Assembly: GCA_964458495.1 (NCBI GenBank) | Contig: CAYWJB010000006.1 | Span: 62,001 to 126,000, forward strand | Source of the DNA: JANWVO01 sp964458495 | GTDB lineage: Bacteria > Acidobacteriota > Terriglobia > Bryobacterales > Bryobacteraceae | Reading direction: 5' to 3' | Length of the DNA: 64,000 nt | Shown: in pieces, positions 25,751-34,425 of the stretch | How the letters are laid out: every line of letters starts with the position of its first letter | Position numbering within the stretch: the stretch's first letter is position 1 | The notes under the pieces: generated by a model | The model's input: only the letters and a program-made list of their open reading frames with translations | The model's database searches: none | What the model was told of the DNA's origin: nothing | Made by a program: the position numbers and the translations under genes

Positions 25751-26106
25751 CCTGATCTGATTGGCTCAGTCCCTCCTCCGGAATAGTCCCGTCTCGGGAG
25801 GACTACTCTCAGCAGAAATCGGGGGGAAGGATGATCACGATCGGGGAACCGTCCATGCCGCCTCCTTTCTCGGCCGGCCTTCCGGCGCCAGCCTGAGGCG
25901 ACACTCATCGAGGCGATTTGCACGCGCCCCGGTCCGGTTCGCACTCGGTTGAAAATCAGTCGCTTATTTTTCTCTTTGTACTGTGGCGCTACCTTTGCGG
26001 CAGCCCGCGATCCCCTTGGTTTCGCTCCCGCTGCAACTCTCCCGGTCACTCTCGCGCAAAATCTGCATCACTAAAACGAAACACTATGGAACCAGGGCCG
26101 GTTACT

Positions 26107-27450
26107 ATGGATCCCATCCTCCTCGTCGACGACGACCCCGGCTTCCGCCAGCTCCTCGCCACCATCCTAAAAGGCGAAGGCTACCCCGTTGAAACCGCCT
26201 CGCGGCTCTCCGAGGCCCGCGCCGCCGGCGCCCGCCGCCGCTTCTCTCTCGTCATTTCCGATCTCAAGATACCCGACGGCGACGGCCTCGAAGTCCAGCA
26301 GTTCTTCCACGAACGCTGGCCCGCCACTCCCTTTGTCCTCATCACTGCTTTCGGCACCGTCGCTACCGCCGTCGAGGCCATGAAGCGAGGCGCCTTCGAC
26401 TACCTCGAAAAACCCCTCCGCAGCCCGGAAGAGTTGCGCCGTCTCGTCCGCCGCGCCCTCGCCCTCTCTTCCGAACCCGCCGAGCCTTCCTCGGCCGCCC
26501 CTGCCCGCGAGGCTACGCCTGGCCTCTGCGGCTCCATGGTCGCCCGCGATCCACGCATGCTCCACGTCCTCGACCTGCTCGGCAAGGTCGCCCCAACTCC
26601 CGCCAACGTCCTCCTCCTCGGCGAAAGCGGCGTCGGCAAGGAAGTCATCGCCCGCTGCATCCACATTCACAGCCGCCGCGCGGAGAAGCCCTTCCTCGCC
26701 GTCAACTGCGCCGCCCTCTCCCCGACCTTGATCGAAAGCGAACTGTTCGGACACGAACGCGGCGCCTTCACCGGAGCCGTCGCCCGCCGCCACGGCGTCT
26801 TCGAACGCGCCCGCGGCGGCACACTCTTCCTCGACGAAATCGGCGAACTCGACCCCGCCCTCCAGGCCAAACTCCTTCGCGTCATCCAGGAGAAACGCTT
26901 TGAGCGCCTCGGTGGCGAAGAGACTCTCGAAACCGACGTCCGCATCATCTCCGCCACCAACCGCGACCTCCACCGCGAAATCCAGGAAGGCCGCTTCCGC
27001 GCCGACCTCTACTTCCGCCTCAGCGCCTTCCCTATCGAAATCCCCCCTCTCCGCGACCGCCCCGCCGACATCGACGCCCTCGCCGAACACTTCGTCGCCC
27101 TCGCCGCCGCCAAGTTCGGCAAGCCCCGCCTTCGCCTGAGCGACGCCGCCCGCTTCCAGCTCCGCTCCCACCGCTGGCCCGGCAACGTCCGCGAACTCGA
27201 GAACGTCATTGAACGGGCGGCCATCCTCAGCGACGGGGAAATCCTGCCCGATCACCTCCCGTTCACTGAACGGCGCCCCGTGGATCCCTCCACTGCCCCC
27301 ACCCTCAATGTCCACGAACTCGAGCGCCGCGCTATCGAGGAGGCTCTCAACCGCCACGGCGGCAACCGCACCCGCGCCGCCCGCGAACTCGGCATCAGCC
27401 TCCGCACGCTTCAGTACCGCCTCAAGGAATACGGACTGTCGAAATCCTGA
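26107..27450 (+). CDS. NtrC-family sigma-54-dependent response regulator
   Basis: A 447-residue activator. The receiver domain (1-120) has acidic D8-D10, phospho-acceptor D52 and K102. The AAA+ domain has Walker A GESGVGK (172-178), the sigma-54 contact loop GAFTGA (219-224), Walker B GGTLFLDEIGEL and the R-finger region. A Fis-type helix-turn-helix (NRTRAARELGISLRTLQYRL) ends the protein. It should activate sigma-54 promoters after phosphorylation by a histidine kinase, which is not in this window. ATG 26107 gives the usual receiver start; ATG 26086 is in frame. The long leader contains a terminator-like hairpin. Confidence 0.93.
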   Translation: MDPILLVDDDPGFRQLLATILKGEGYPVETASRLSEARAAGARRRFSLVISDLKIPDGDGLEVQQFFHERWPATPFVLITAFGTVATAVEAMKRGAFDYLEKPLRSPEELRRLVRRALALSSEPAEPSSAAPAREATPGLCGSMVARDPRMLHVLDLLGKVAPTPANVLLLGESGVGKEVIARCIHIHSRRAEKPFLAVNCAALSPTLIESELFGHERGAFTGAVARRHGVFERARGGTLFLDEIGELDPALQAKLLRVIQEKRFERLGGEETLETDVRIISATNRDLHREIQEGRFRADLYFRLSAFPIEIPPLRDRPADIDALAEHFVALAAAKFGKPRLRLSDAARFQLRSHRWPGNVRELENVIERAAILSDGEILPDHLPFTERRPVDPSTAPTLNVHELERRAIEEALNRHGGNRTRAARELGISLRTLQYRLKEYGLSKS

Positions 27451-27961
27451 CTGCGGACCCTGCGCCGTGCCAGTGGCAAGGTGCGCAAATCCCCTCCCGG
27501 CTTCTGCTGAATTCTGCGAAATCCCCTGGATTTTCCATCCGAAAATTGCCGGACATTCCTCGATGGACGTCACGGAATTCATCGGGAGTCCAGTGCCGCG
27601 CTCCTGTGGGTACCCGCCTCCGCATCCACAGACTCCTTGGCCGGCTCTCACCGCCCTGCCATCCAGCGCCGAAACTGCGCCCCGGCTCCGGTCTTTCGCC
27701 GGTTCGAACCCCAGGCTAGCCCCCATGCAGCCCACCCCGGTGGCCGAATCCCCCAGCTCCCTCCGCCCGGGTTTCCGTTCCCGCTTCACACCGGCGCCGT
27801 CTTCACCGCTGATCCGATGACCCGGCCAATTCTCGCGGCACGCGCCTTCCGCAGATCCTGCTGCTCCCCTGTGCTGCTTCCTTCCTGCATGATCCTGTCA
27901 GCGTGAATCCCGGTCCCGCCGCGCGCGGAAAGCGGATAGAATGTCCGCCTTGGAGGTTTTC
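27451..27961. other. 511-bp intergenic region
   Basis: I see no coding region, RNA gene or strong hairpin here. The frames open in it are continuations of antisense or out-of-frame reading of the flanking genes. A ribosome binding site (TTGGAGG) for the next gene is at its right end. Confidence 0.5.
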
Positions 27962-29389
27962 ATGCGGCTCTCGATCCTCTTCCTCGCTGCCTCGCTGCTC
28001 TCCGCACAGTCGCTCCGCATTGAACGCGGCGTCACAGACTACCAGGTCTTCCAGCGCGGTCCCGCCAACACCGCCGATCTTCGCGCCGGGGGCTCGGCGA
28101 GTGGAGCTGACGGCCGCGCCGTTGAAGCGCGCGTCCTCAAAGCCGGCATGACTCTGCCCGGCTTCGATTGGCAACCCGCCGGCAAAGCCGCCGCAGGCAA
28201 GTGGTCCGCTGAACTGAAAGCCCTCCCCGCCGGCGGGCCCTACATAATCGAATTCCGCGCCGCCGGCGCCGCCTCCTCGGCCTCCGTAGCCGGCGTCCTC
28301 GTCGGCGATCTCTGGGTCCTTGCCGGGCAGTCCAACATGGAGGGCGTTGGAAATCTCGAGGACCTGCCTTTGCCCAGCGCCATGGTCAACTCCCTCGATA
28401 TGACCGACTCGTGGGTCGTCGCCGAGGATCCCCTTCACCGTCTCGTCGACGCCGCCGACAAGGTGCACTGGCGCAAGAACGCCAAAGGCGAAATCGCCAA
28501 ACTCGAAGGCGACGAACTCCGCAAGTGGATCGCCGCACGGCGCAAGGGCGCCGGCGTCGGCCTCCCCTTTGCGCTCGAAATGGTCCGCCGCACCGGCGTC
28601 CCCGTGGGGCTCATCCCTTGCGCCCACGGCGGCACTTCCATGGATCAGTGGAGTCCCGATCTCAAGGACCGCGGCGGCGAGTCCCTGTACGGCGGCATGC
28701 TCCGCCGCATCCAGCTGGCCGGCGGGCGTGTCCGCGGCGTCCTCTGGTATCAGGGCGAAAGCGACGCCAGCGAAAAGGCCGCGCCCCTCTTCGAAGGAAA
28801 ATTCCGCCGCTTCATCCAGCAGCTCCGCCAGGATGCCGCCCAGCCCGCGCTTCCCTTCTACTACGTCCAGATCGGCCGCCACGTCGCCAACGCCCCCGCT
28901 GCCCCCTGGGACATGGTCCAGGATGCCCAGCTCCGCGTCGAATCTCAGCTCCCCAACGTCTGGATGACCACCTGCGTCGACTGCGAACTCGACGACGGCA
29001 TCCACGTCGGCACCGACGACATGCGCCTCCTCGGACGCCGCCTCGCCAACCTCGCCGAAGGCCGCCTCCGCCGCGGCCCCCGCCCCGTCTCGGCCCGCGT
29101 CAAGGGGCAAACCATCCTCGTCGAGTTCAGCGAGGTCAACGGCCGCCTCGTCCACGCCGGCCGCCTCAACGGCTTCTCGATTCACGACGCCTCCGGCAAC
29201 GAACTGCCCCTCATCTACCGCCAGCGCGTCTCCCGCGACGCCCCCAATGTCGTCGAGCTCCTCTTCCAGGGCAAGCTCCCCGAAGGCGCCGCGCTCTTCT
29301 ACGGCGCCGGCCGCAACCCTTACGTCAACCTGCGCGACGAAGCCGGCATGGCTGCCCCCGCCTTCGGGCCCATGAAAATCGAACCATAG
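27962..29389 (+). CDS. Sialate O-acetylesterase (SASA/SGNH family), exported
   Basis: A 475-residue esterase with a signal peptide (MRLSILFLAASLLSAQ). The nucleophile block is G122-Q-S-N-M126 (Ser124) in LAGQSNMEG; HGGTSMDQW and WYQGESDA are the oxyanion-side blocks, and DGIHVGTDDM carries the Asp and His of the triad. It removes O-acetyl groups from sialic acids or plant polysaccharide-derived sugars in the periplasm. The start is set by TTGGAGGTTTTC before ATG 27962; an upstream ATG at 27941 has no such site. Many acidobacterial members serve hemicellulose deacetylation. Confidence 0.9.
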   Translation: MRLSILFLAASLLSAQSLRIERGVTDYQVFQRGPANTADLRAGGSASGADGRAVEARVLKAGMTLPGFDWQPAGKAAAGKWSAELKALPAGGPYIIEFRAAGAASSASVAGVLVGDLWVLAGQSNMEGVGNLEDLPLPSAMVNSLDMTDSWVVAEDPLHRLVDAADKVHWRKNAKGEIAKLEGDELRKWIAARRKGAGVGLPFALEMVRRTGVPVGLIPCAHGGTSMDQWSPDLKDRGGESLYGGMLRRIQLAGGRVRGVLWYQGESDASEKAAPLFEGKFRRFIQQLRQDAAQPALPFYYVQIGRHVANAPAAPWDMVQDAQLRVESQLPNVWMTTCVDCELDDGIHVGTDDMRLLGRRLANLAEGRLRRGPRPVSARVKGQTILVEFSEVNGRLVHAGRLNGFSIHDASGNELPLIYRQRVSRDAPNVVELLFQGKLPEGAALFYGAGRNPYVNLRDEAGMAAPAFGPMKIEP

Positions 29390-29461
29390 CCGGAAAGGCT
29401 CATTCCGATCTCCGGGTTCGCGCGCACCCCCGCGCCAGCCGCGGCTTCGCCACGCTTCAGG

Positions 29462-30091
29462 CTACACGCGCGCCGCAACGCCGCACTCCGCCGCAAGCCT
29501 CTCCAGGCCCAGGGGCCACCCCCGCCGCGTCGCCATCCGGAACCGCTCCAGCCACTCCTCCGGCGCCCCCTCTGCCAGCGCCGCCAGCCACTCCTCCGGC
29601 GTGAAGTGCCTCGCCCACATCCCCAGATCCAGCCGCCCTACCGGATCCACCCCCAGCAAATGCGCCCTCGCGCTCGACCACCGGTATTGCACCGCATGCC
29701 GCGCCAGCCCTGCCCGCACCGGGTTCAACTCGATGTGCGCCAGCGCCCTCAGTGCGTCCGCCTCCACCATCGCGCACGACGCATACCGCCCCTCCCATAA
29801 AGGACCGTGCTCTCGCCGGAAAAAATTCACCGCCCGCGCATATTCAGCCTGCAGCCGCCGCATCAGCCGGGAAAGTCCCGCCTCCGTGTCCGGCGCCGCC
29901 ACCAGATGAACGTGGTCCGGCATCAGGCAGTAGCCCGACACCCGCACCCCGCACTCCCCCGCCAGCTCGAACATCCGGTCCAGCCACGCCCGCCGCTCAT
30001 CGTCCGTCGCGAAGGCCTGCCGCTCCGCCCTCGCCCGCTGCATGACATGATGGGGCACTGCCGCCATCGCCAATCTTGCCGCTCGCGCCAT
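29462..30091 (-). CDS. Second REP-associated tyrosine transposase (RAYT)
   Basis: A 209-residue HUH Y1 transposase, only distantly similar to the one at 18.7 kb. The N-terminus PHHVMQRARAERQAF replaces the usual YHVTxRG; CLMPDHVHLVAA holds the histidine motif; a candidate catalytic tyrosine lies in RLQAEYARAVNFF; PLWEGRYAS and LAHIELNPVRAGLA are typical. It appears intact. Unlike the first copy, no clear flanking palindromes or inverted ends are visible, so it may be domesticated or have its repeats elsewhere. Confidence 0.85.
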   Translation of the reverse strand: MARAARLAMAAVPHHVMQRARAERQAFATDDERRAWLDRMFELAGECGVRVSGYCLMPDHVHLVAAPDTEAGLSRLMRRLQAEYARAVNFFRREHGPLWEGRYASCAMVEADALRALAHIELNPVRAGLARHAVQYRWSSARAHLLGVDPVGRLDLGMWARHFTPEEWLAALAEGAPEEWLERFRMATRRGWPLGLERLAAECGVAARV

Positions 30092-30149
30092 CCACCTGGA
30101 AAGTGCCCCGCCCTTCGCAAATGTATCGCGAAAAAACCGGTTCCGCCCC

Positions 30150-30740
30150 TCAATTCGCCGGATCCACCGGAACCTCCGCGTAGAACAGCTCCTTCCCGCT
30201 CACCCCCTCGCGGATCCCCGTCACGTACAGAAAGGCGCCAGCCCGGGGCCGCGTCTCGAAATAGAAAAATCCGTGCGCCGTTTCGCCCTTCAGCAGCGTC
30301 TTCGCCCCGAAGGCCCGCGTCTCGAATTCCACCTTCATCAGCGGGTTTTTCTTCTTCGGCAGCGGGATCGGCGCCCTCGGCCCCATCGACGGCCGCCTCG
30401 GCCCCAGCACCGCCGGCAGTTCCTGCGCCGGTGTCGGCTGTACCTCGCCGCCCCGGTACTGATACGCCACCCGCATCCGGTCCAGCAGCAGAGTCTCCTC
30501 CCCCTGGTTCTCCAGAATCAACAGCACCGGTAGCACGCCGTATTCGTTCGGATTCACGCCGCCGAACAGCGGCTTTGTCTCCGAGTCCGTCTCGAACTTC
30601 ACCGCCGCCAGCACCAGCGGCCCCACCCTCTGCCTCGACGGATAGCTCCCCGCCGGCTTCGGACGGAACGGGGCCTGCGCGCTCGCCGCGAACACGGCCG
30701 CCCACAGGCTTACAATCAATGTTTTGCGCGCCAGTCTCAT
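30150..30740 (-). CDS. Hypothetical exported protein
   Basis: A 196-residue protein with a signal peptide (TLIVSLWAAVFAASAQA). The rest is predicted beta-rich with no motif I recognise; a stretch LLILENQGEETLLLDRMRVAY resembles extracytoplasmic Ig-like domains. It has two proline-rich parts. It is divergent from, and by the chosen starts overlaps by 17 bp, the waaA-lpxK fusion; a shared control region must lie within the two coding regions. No role can be assigned. Confidence 0.65.
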   Translation of the reverse strand: MRLARKTLIVSLWAAVFAASAQAPFRPKPAGSYPSRQRVGPLVLAAVKFETDSETKPLFGGVNPNEYGVLPVLLILENQGEETLLLDRMRVAYQYRGGEVQPTPAQELPAVLGPRRPSMGPRAPIPLPKKKNPLMKVEFETRAFGAKTLLKGETAHGFFYFETRPRAGAFLYVTGIREGVSGKELFYAEVPVDPAN

Positions 30741-33030
30741 CTTCGTCTTCTATTGGGGCCTTCAGATCGCCGGCTTCCCGCTCCTCTTACTCTACCTGTG
30801 TTTCCGCTGCGTCAAAGACCGCCGCTACTTCCGCGCCCTCGGCGAACGCTTCGGCTTCCTCCCCCGCCATCTCCTCCCGACGGCCCCCGGCGCCATCTGG
30901 TTGCACGCCGTCAGCGTCGGCGAAGCCCTCGCCGCCATCCCCCTCCTCCGCCGCCTGCGGCAGTCCCTCCCCGGCGTCCCTCTTTACGTCTCCACAACCA
31001 CCCTCGCCGGACGCGCCGTCTGCGAGGAGAAGCTCTCCGCCCTGGCCGACGGCGTCTTCTTCGCTCCCATCGACTACCGCTTCGCCGTGCGCCGCGTCCT
31101 CCGCCGCATCCGCCCCGCGCTCCTCATCATTGCCGAAACCGAAATCTGGCCCAACCTCTTTCGCGAATCCCGCCGCCACGGCGCCCGCCTCCTCGTCGTC
31201 AACGCCCGCATCTCGGACCGCGCCCTCCCCCGCTACCTCCGCTTCCGCGGTCTCTTCCGCCACGTCCTCCCCTTCGCCGACCTCATCCTCGCCCAGGACG
31301 CCTCCGCCGCCTCGCGCTACCGCTCTCTCGGCGCCGAAAACGTCGAAATCGCCGGAAACCTCAAGTACGATTTCGATCCGGATGCCACAAAAATCCCGCC
31401 CGACATTCAGCAATTTCTCGACACCTTGCAGCCTTCCCCTGTCTGGATCGCGGCCTCCACCATGCCCCCCGCCGCCCCGGACGACCCCGACGAGGACAGC
31501 GCCGTCCTTGACGCCTTCCTCTCCCTTGCCCCCCGCTTCCCCCGCCTCCTCCTCATCCTCGCCCCCCGCCGCCCGGAGACCTTCGCCTCCGCCGGCGAGA
31601 AACTCGCCGCCCGCAGCATCCCCTTTCTCCGCCGCTCCCAACTGCCGGCGCCGGATGCCCTCCCGCTGCCCGGCGTGCTCCTGCTGGACTCCATCGGCGA
31701 GCTCGCCTCCCTTTTCCGCATCGCCTCCGCCGTCTTCATGGGCGGCACCTTCCCCCGCCGCGGCGGCCACAACATCCTCGAGCCCGCCGCCTTCGGCGTC
31801 CCCGTCCTCGCCGGGCCGCACATGGAAAATTTCGCCGAAAGCGCCGCGGAATTCCGCGAAAATCACGCGCTCATTTCTCTGTCCTCTCCGCAGGAATTGC
31901 CCGCCGCCCTCGAACGCCTCTTCCTCGATTCCGGGCTTCGCTCGGAAATCGGCGTCCTTGCCGCCCGCCTCGCCGCCGGGCGCCGCGGCGCCGCCGCCCG
32001 CGCCGCCCGGGCCGCCGCTGCTCTTCACGATCTCGGCCTGCCGCGCCCGGCAGGTTTTCAGCCCCTTTCGCGCCTGTGGCTCGCCGGTATGACCCTCCAC
32101 CGCGTCCTCTCGCGCCCTCGCGCGCGCGCCCTCGGCCGCCCCGTCATCAGCATCGGCAACCTCGCCGCGGGCGGCACGGGCAAGACGCCTCTGGTCCGTT
32201 GGCTCTGCCGCGAACTCGCCTCGCGCGGCATCCGCCCCGCCGTCCTTACCCGCGGCTACCGCCGCGCCGCCAGCCAGCCTGTCGCCGCCCTGCCCGGCGA
32301 AACGCTCCCTGTGGAACTCACCGGCGAAGAACCCCAGCTCCTGCTCCGCGACGGTTGCGCCGCCCTCGCCATCGGCGCAGACCGCATCGCCGCCAGCCGC
32401 CTCCTCACCGAACTGCGCGCCTTCCGCCCCGGCGTCTACCTGCTCGACGACGGCTTCCAGCACTGGAAAATCCCCCGCTCCCTCGACATCGTCCTCATCG
32501 ACGCCATCGATCCCTGCCGCGGCGGCGTCTTTCCCTCAGGCCGCCTCCGCGAGCCCTTCTCCGCCCTCGCCCGCGCCGGCGCCGCCGTCATCACCCGCGC
32601 GGAAAAGAACAGGAATTATCAGGGAATTGTTCAGGAAATCAGAAAATACAACCAGGAATGCCCCATCTTTTTTGCCAGGTTTGTCGCCGATAAGCCCGGC
32701 ATTCCCCCCGGCGCCCCCGTTGCCGCCTTCTGCGGCATCGGCCAGCCCGAGTCCTTCCGCCGCACCCTCGCCTCCTTGGGCATCCACCCCGCCTGCTTCC
32801 GCGCCTTCCCCGACCACCACCGCTACTCGGAAGCCGATCTCCAGCCGCTCCTCGACCGCTTCCCGGTCCTCCTCACCACCGAAAAGGACCTCTTCAATCT
32901 CCCGCCCTCGCTCCGCTCGTCCCCTGCGATTGTGCCCGTCCCTGTGCGCCTCGAAATCGATCAGGGGGAGCTCTTGCTCGCCCTCGTCCTGTCCTGCCTC
33001 AGCGCAGCTCCCGGATCTTCAGGTTCCTGA
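30724..33030 (+). CDS. waaA-lpxK: Kdo transferase and lipid A 4'-kinase fusion
   Basis: A 768-residue fusion of two lipid A pathway enzymes. The N-terminal part (about 1-445) is WaaA/KdtA, which adds Kdo to lipid IVA: an N-terminal membrane anchor, E67 in HAVSVGEALA (the catalytic glutamate), ETEIWPNLF and GGTFPRRGGHNILEPAA. The C-terminal part (about 455-768) is LpxK, the 4'-kinase, with AAGGTGKTPL (481-490, Walker A) and LLDDGFQHWKI. A TTG start is used because no ATG is in frame nearby and it gives the normal WaaA N-terminus. It overlaps the divergent gene by 17 bp. The lpxK step precedes the waaA step in the pathway. Confidence 0.93.
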   Translation: MRASLIFVFYWGLQIAGFPLLLLYLCFRCVKDRRYFRALGERFGFLPRHLLPTAPGAIWLHAVSVGEALAAIPLLRRLRQSLPGVPLYVSTTTLAGRAVCEEKLSALADGVFFAPIDYRFAVRRVLRRIRPALLIIAETEIWPNLFRESRRHGARLLVVNARISDRALPRYLRFRGLFRHVLPFADLILAQDASAASRYRSLGAENVEIAGNLKYDFDPDATKIPPDIQQFLDTLQPSPVWIAASTMPPAAPDDPDEDSAVLDAFLSLAPRFPRLLLILAPRRPETFASAGEKLAARSIPFLRRSQLPAPDALPLPGVLLLDSIGELASLFRIASAVFMGGTFPRRGGHNILEPAAFGVPVLAGPHMENFAESAAEFRENHALISLSSPQELPAALERLFLDSGLRSEIGVLAARLAAGRRGAAARAARAAAALHDLGLPRPAGFQPLSRLWLAGMTLHRVLSRPRARALGRPVISIGNLAAGGTGKTPLVRWLCRELASRGIRPAVLTRGYRRAASQPVAALPGETLPVELTGEEPQLLLRDGCAALAIGADRIAASRLLTELRAFRPGVYLLDDGFQHWKIPRSLDIVLIDAIDPCRGGVFPSGRLREPFSALARAGAAVITRAEKNRNYQGIVQEIRKYNQECPIFFARFVADKPGIPPGAPVAAFCGIGQPESFRRTLASLGIHPACFRAFPDHHRYSEADLQPLLDRFPVLLTTEKDLFNLPPSLRSSPAIVPVPVRLEIDQGELLLALVLSCLSAAPGSSGS

Positions 33031-33847
33031 ACCACGCCTCGTCATTGTGGTGCTGAAGCGCCACCGGCGAGCGCCGCTTCGGAATCTCCGTCAGCAGCCG
33101 CCGCACCGGGTGCCCTTCCTTCCACCTCCGCTCCACGCTCTCCCTTACCCGTGGATCGTCCAGCCGGATGTCCACCACCTTCACGCCGTTCAGCCAGTGC
33201 TCCACGCGCAGCCCCCGCAGGACGATCCGCCCCTCGTTGAACTCCCCCGCCGGCTTCGCCGCGGCTTGCGCCGGCGCCGCCATCCGGTACAGCGCTCCCG
33301 CCCGGCTTGACGCATTCATCAGCGCGTCCGGGTGCTTCTTGTCGTCGATCACCTGATACTCGAAGGCCACCGGATACACTTGCGCTCCCGAACCCGCCCG
33401 CACCAGCTCGCGCTTCGCGCTCCGGTGCTCCAAAAACCAGCCCACCTGCTGCTCGAAGTTCAGGCGCATCCCTTCGGGCAACTGCTTTTCGTCCACCAGC
33501 ACCACGTCCTGGATCAGGTATTTCACTCCGCTGTTGGCGCCCGGCGCCACCCTCCACTCGAAAGAGAACTCGAAATCGCCGAACTCTTCTTCCGTCAGCA
33601 AATCCTCTCGCAACACGGGGCGCGGCACGGCTTTCAGACACCCGTCTTCCACCGTCCAGGCGCCCTCCGCCGCCGGCGCCCAGCCTCGCATCGTCTTGCC
33701 GTCGAACAGCAGCCGCCACCCCTCCCGCCGCTCCTCCGGCGTCAGCGTGTTCGGCGCCTGCGCCCGCGCCGCGCCCGGCCCGTGCGCCAGGCAAGCCAGA
33801 AACAGAACCAGCCGCCCTGCGGCGGCTGCCCGGTGTCCAGTGATCAC
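32999..33847 (-). CDS. DUF1080 (3-keto-disaccharide hydrolase-like) protein, exported
   Basis: A 282-residue exported protein. The GTG start at 33847 has GGAGGG seven bases before it; a signal peptide follows (AAAAGRLVLFLACLAHGPGAARA). The DUF1080 concanavalin-like fold is shown by GWRLLFDGKTMRGWAP, FGDFEFSFEWRVAPGANSGVKY and FRNLKIREL at the end. Family members hydrolyse 3-keto-glycosides or bind glycans. It is the last gene of a four-gene run on this strand, and its 3' end overlaps that of waaA-lpxK by 32 bp. Confidence 0.87.
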   Translation of the reverse strand: MITGHRAAAAGRLVLFLACLAHGPGAARAQAPNTLTPEERREGWRLLFDGKTMRGWAPAAEGAWTVEDGCLKAVPRPVLREDLLTEEEFGDFEFSFEWRVAPGANSGVKYLIQDVVLVDEKQLPEGMRLNFEQQVGWFLEHRSAKRELVRAGSGAQVYPVAFEYQVIDDKKHPDALMNASSRAGALYRMAAPAQAAAKPAGEFNEGRIVLRGLRVEHWLNGVKVVDIRLDDPRVRESVERRWKEGHPVRRLLTEIPKRRSPVALQHHNDEAWFRNLKIRELR

Positions 33848-33861
33848 AAGAAATCCCTCCT

Positions 33862-34425
33862 TTAATTCCCGGAGTTTCGCGGCTTTTTGTTCGCCGTTTT
33901 CCCCTCCGCCAGCAACGCCTCCACCACCTTCCGGATATTGGCTTCCTCGGAGGCGGGACTCATCCGCGGGTCTTCGCCGCGGAAATGCTCCCGCAACACC
34001 CCTTTCCGGTCCACAAAAGCCAGTTGCGGGTACGACATCCGCAGCATCAGAGGAACCTGCAGCCACTGCCGCGCCGCCGCGTCGCTGTACACTGCGATCG
34101 GATACATCGCCCCCGTCTCCGCCGCGAACACCGGAATCCGCTGCGCCGCCCCCGGATCCACAGCCAGGCCGATCACCTCAAACCCGCGCCCCGCATACTC
34201 CCGGTGCAGCTTCGACAGAATCCGCGCAGACAGCTTGCACCCCGGGCACCCCGTCAGCAGGAACTCGATCGCCACCACCTTGCCGCGGTACTCCGACAAC
34301 CGCCGCTTGCCCGTGCCGCCTGTCACCGGCGCAAATTCAATCTCCGGCGCCGGTCTCGGAATCTGCCCCGCCGCCGCCCCGCCCAGCCACGCCGCCAGAA
34401 GCAGCGCAGCGCCGGTCCGTTTCAC
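33862..34425 (-). CDS. Thioredoxin-like (TlpA/AhpC-TSA) protein, exported, CPGC
   Basis: A 187-residue exported redoxin. After a signal peptide (ALLLAAWLGGAAAGQ) the redox site is C60-P-G-C63 in FLLTGCPGCK; AIEF and the cis-proline region (LRMSYPQLAFVDRKG) fit a TlpA/AhpC-type fold. Its start overlaps the stop of the preceding paralogue by four bases (ATGA), implying coupling. It probably reduces or isomerises exported proteins, or assists cofactor insertion; the substrate is unknown. Confidence 0.85.
   Translation of the reverse strand: MKRTGAALLLAAWLGGAAAGQIPRPAPEIEFAPVTGGTGKRRLSEYRGKVVAIEFLLTGCPGCKLSARILSKLHREYAGRGFEVIGLAVDPGAAQRIPVFAAETGAMYPIAVYSDAAARQWLQVPLMLRMSYPQLAFVDRKGVLREHFRGEDPRMSPASEEANIRKVVEALLAEGKTANKKPRNSGN

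Larger units (their letters stand above)
25608..26106. other. Hairpin-rich divergent intergenic region
   Basis: A 499-bp stretch between the CHAT operon and the NtrC-type regulator. It contains the palindrome at 25664-25694, a terminator-like element at 25706-25750 on the plus strand, and a third inverted repeat TAGTCC/GGACTA at 25784-25805 enclosing CCCG/CGGG. No convincing gene is seen. It may include an sRNA or a long leader for the regulator. Confidence 0.5.

Noticed and set aside
27460..27490. TGGCAAGGTGCGCA as a sigma-54 promoter
   Set aside because: The GG and GC elements are 8 rather than 10 bases apart.
27695..27715. GGTTCGAACCCC, resembling a tRNA T-loop
   Set aside because: The flanking bases do not form the T stem and no acceptor or anticodon stems can be drawn.
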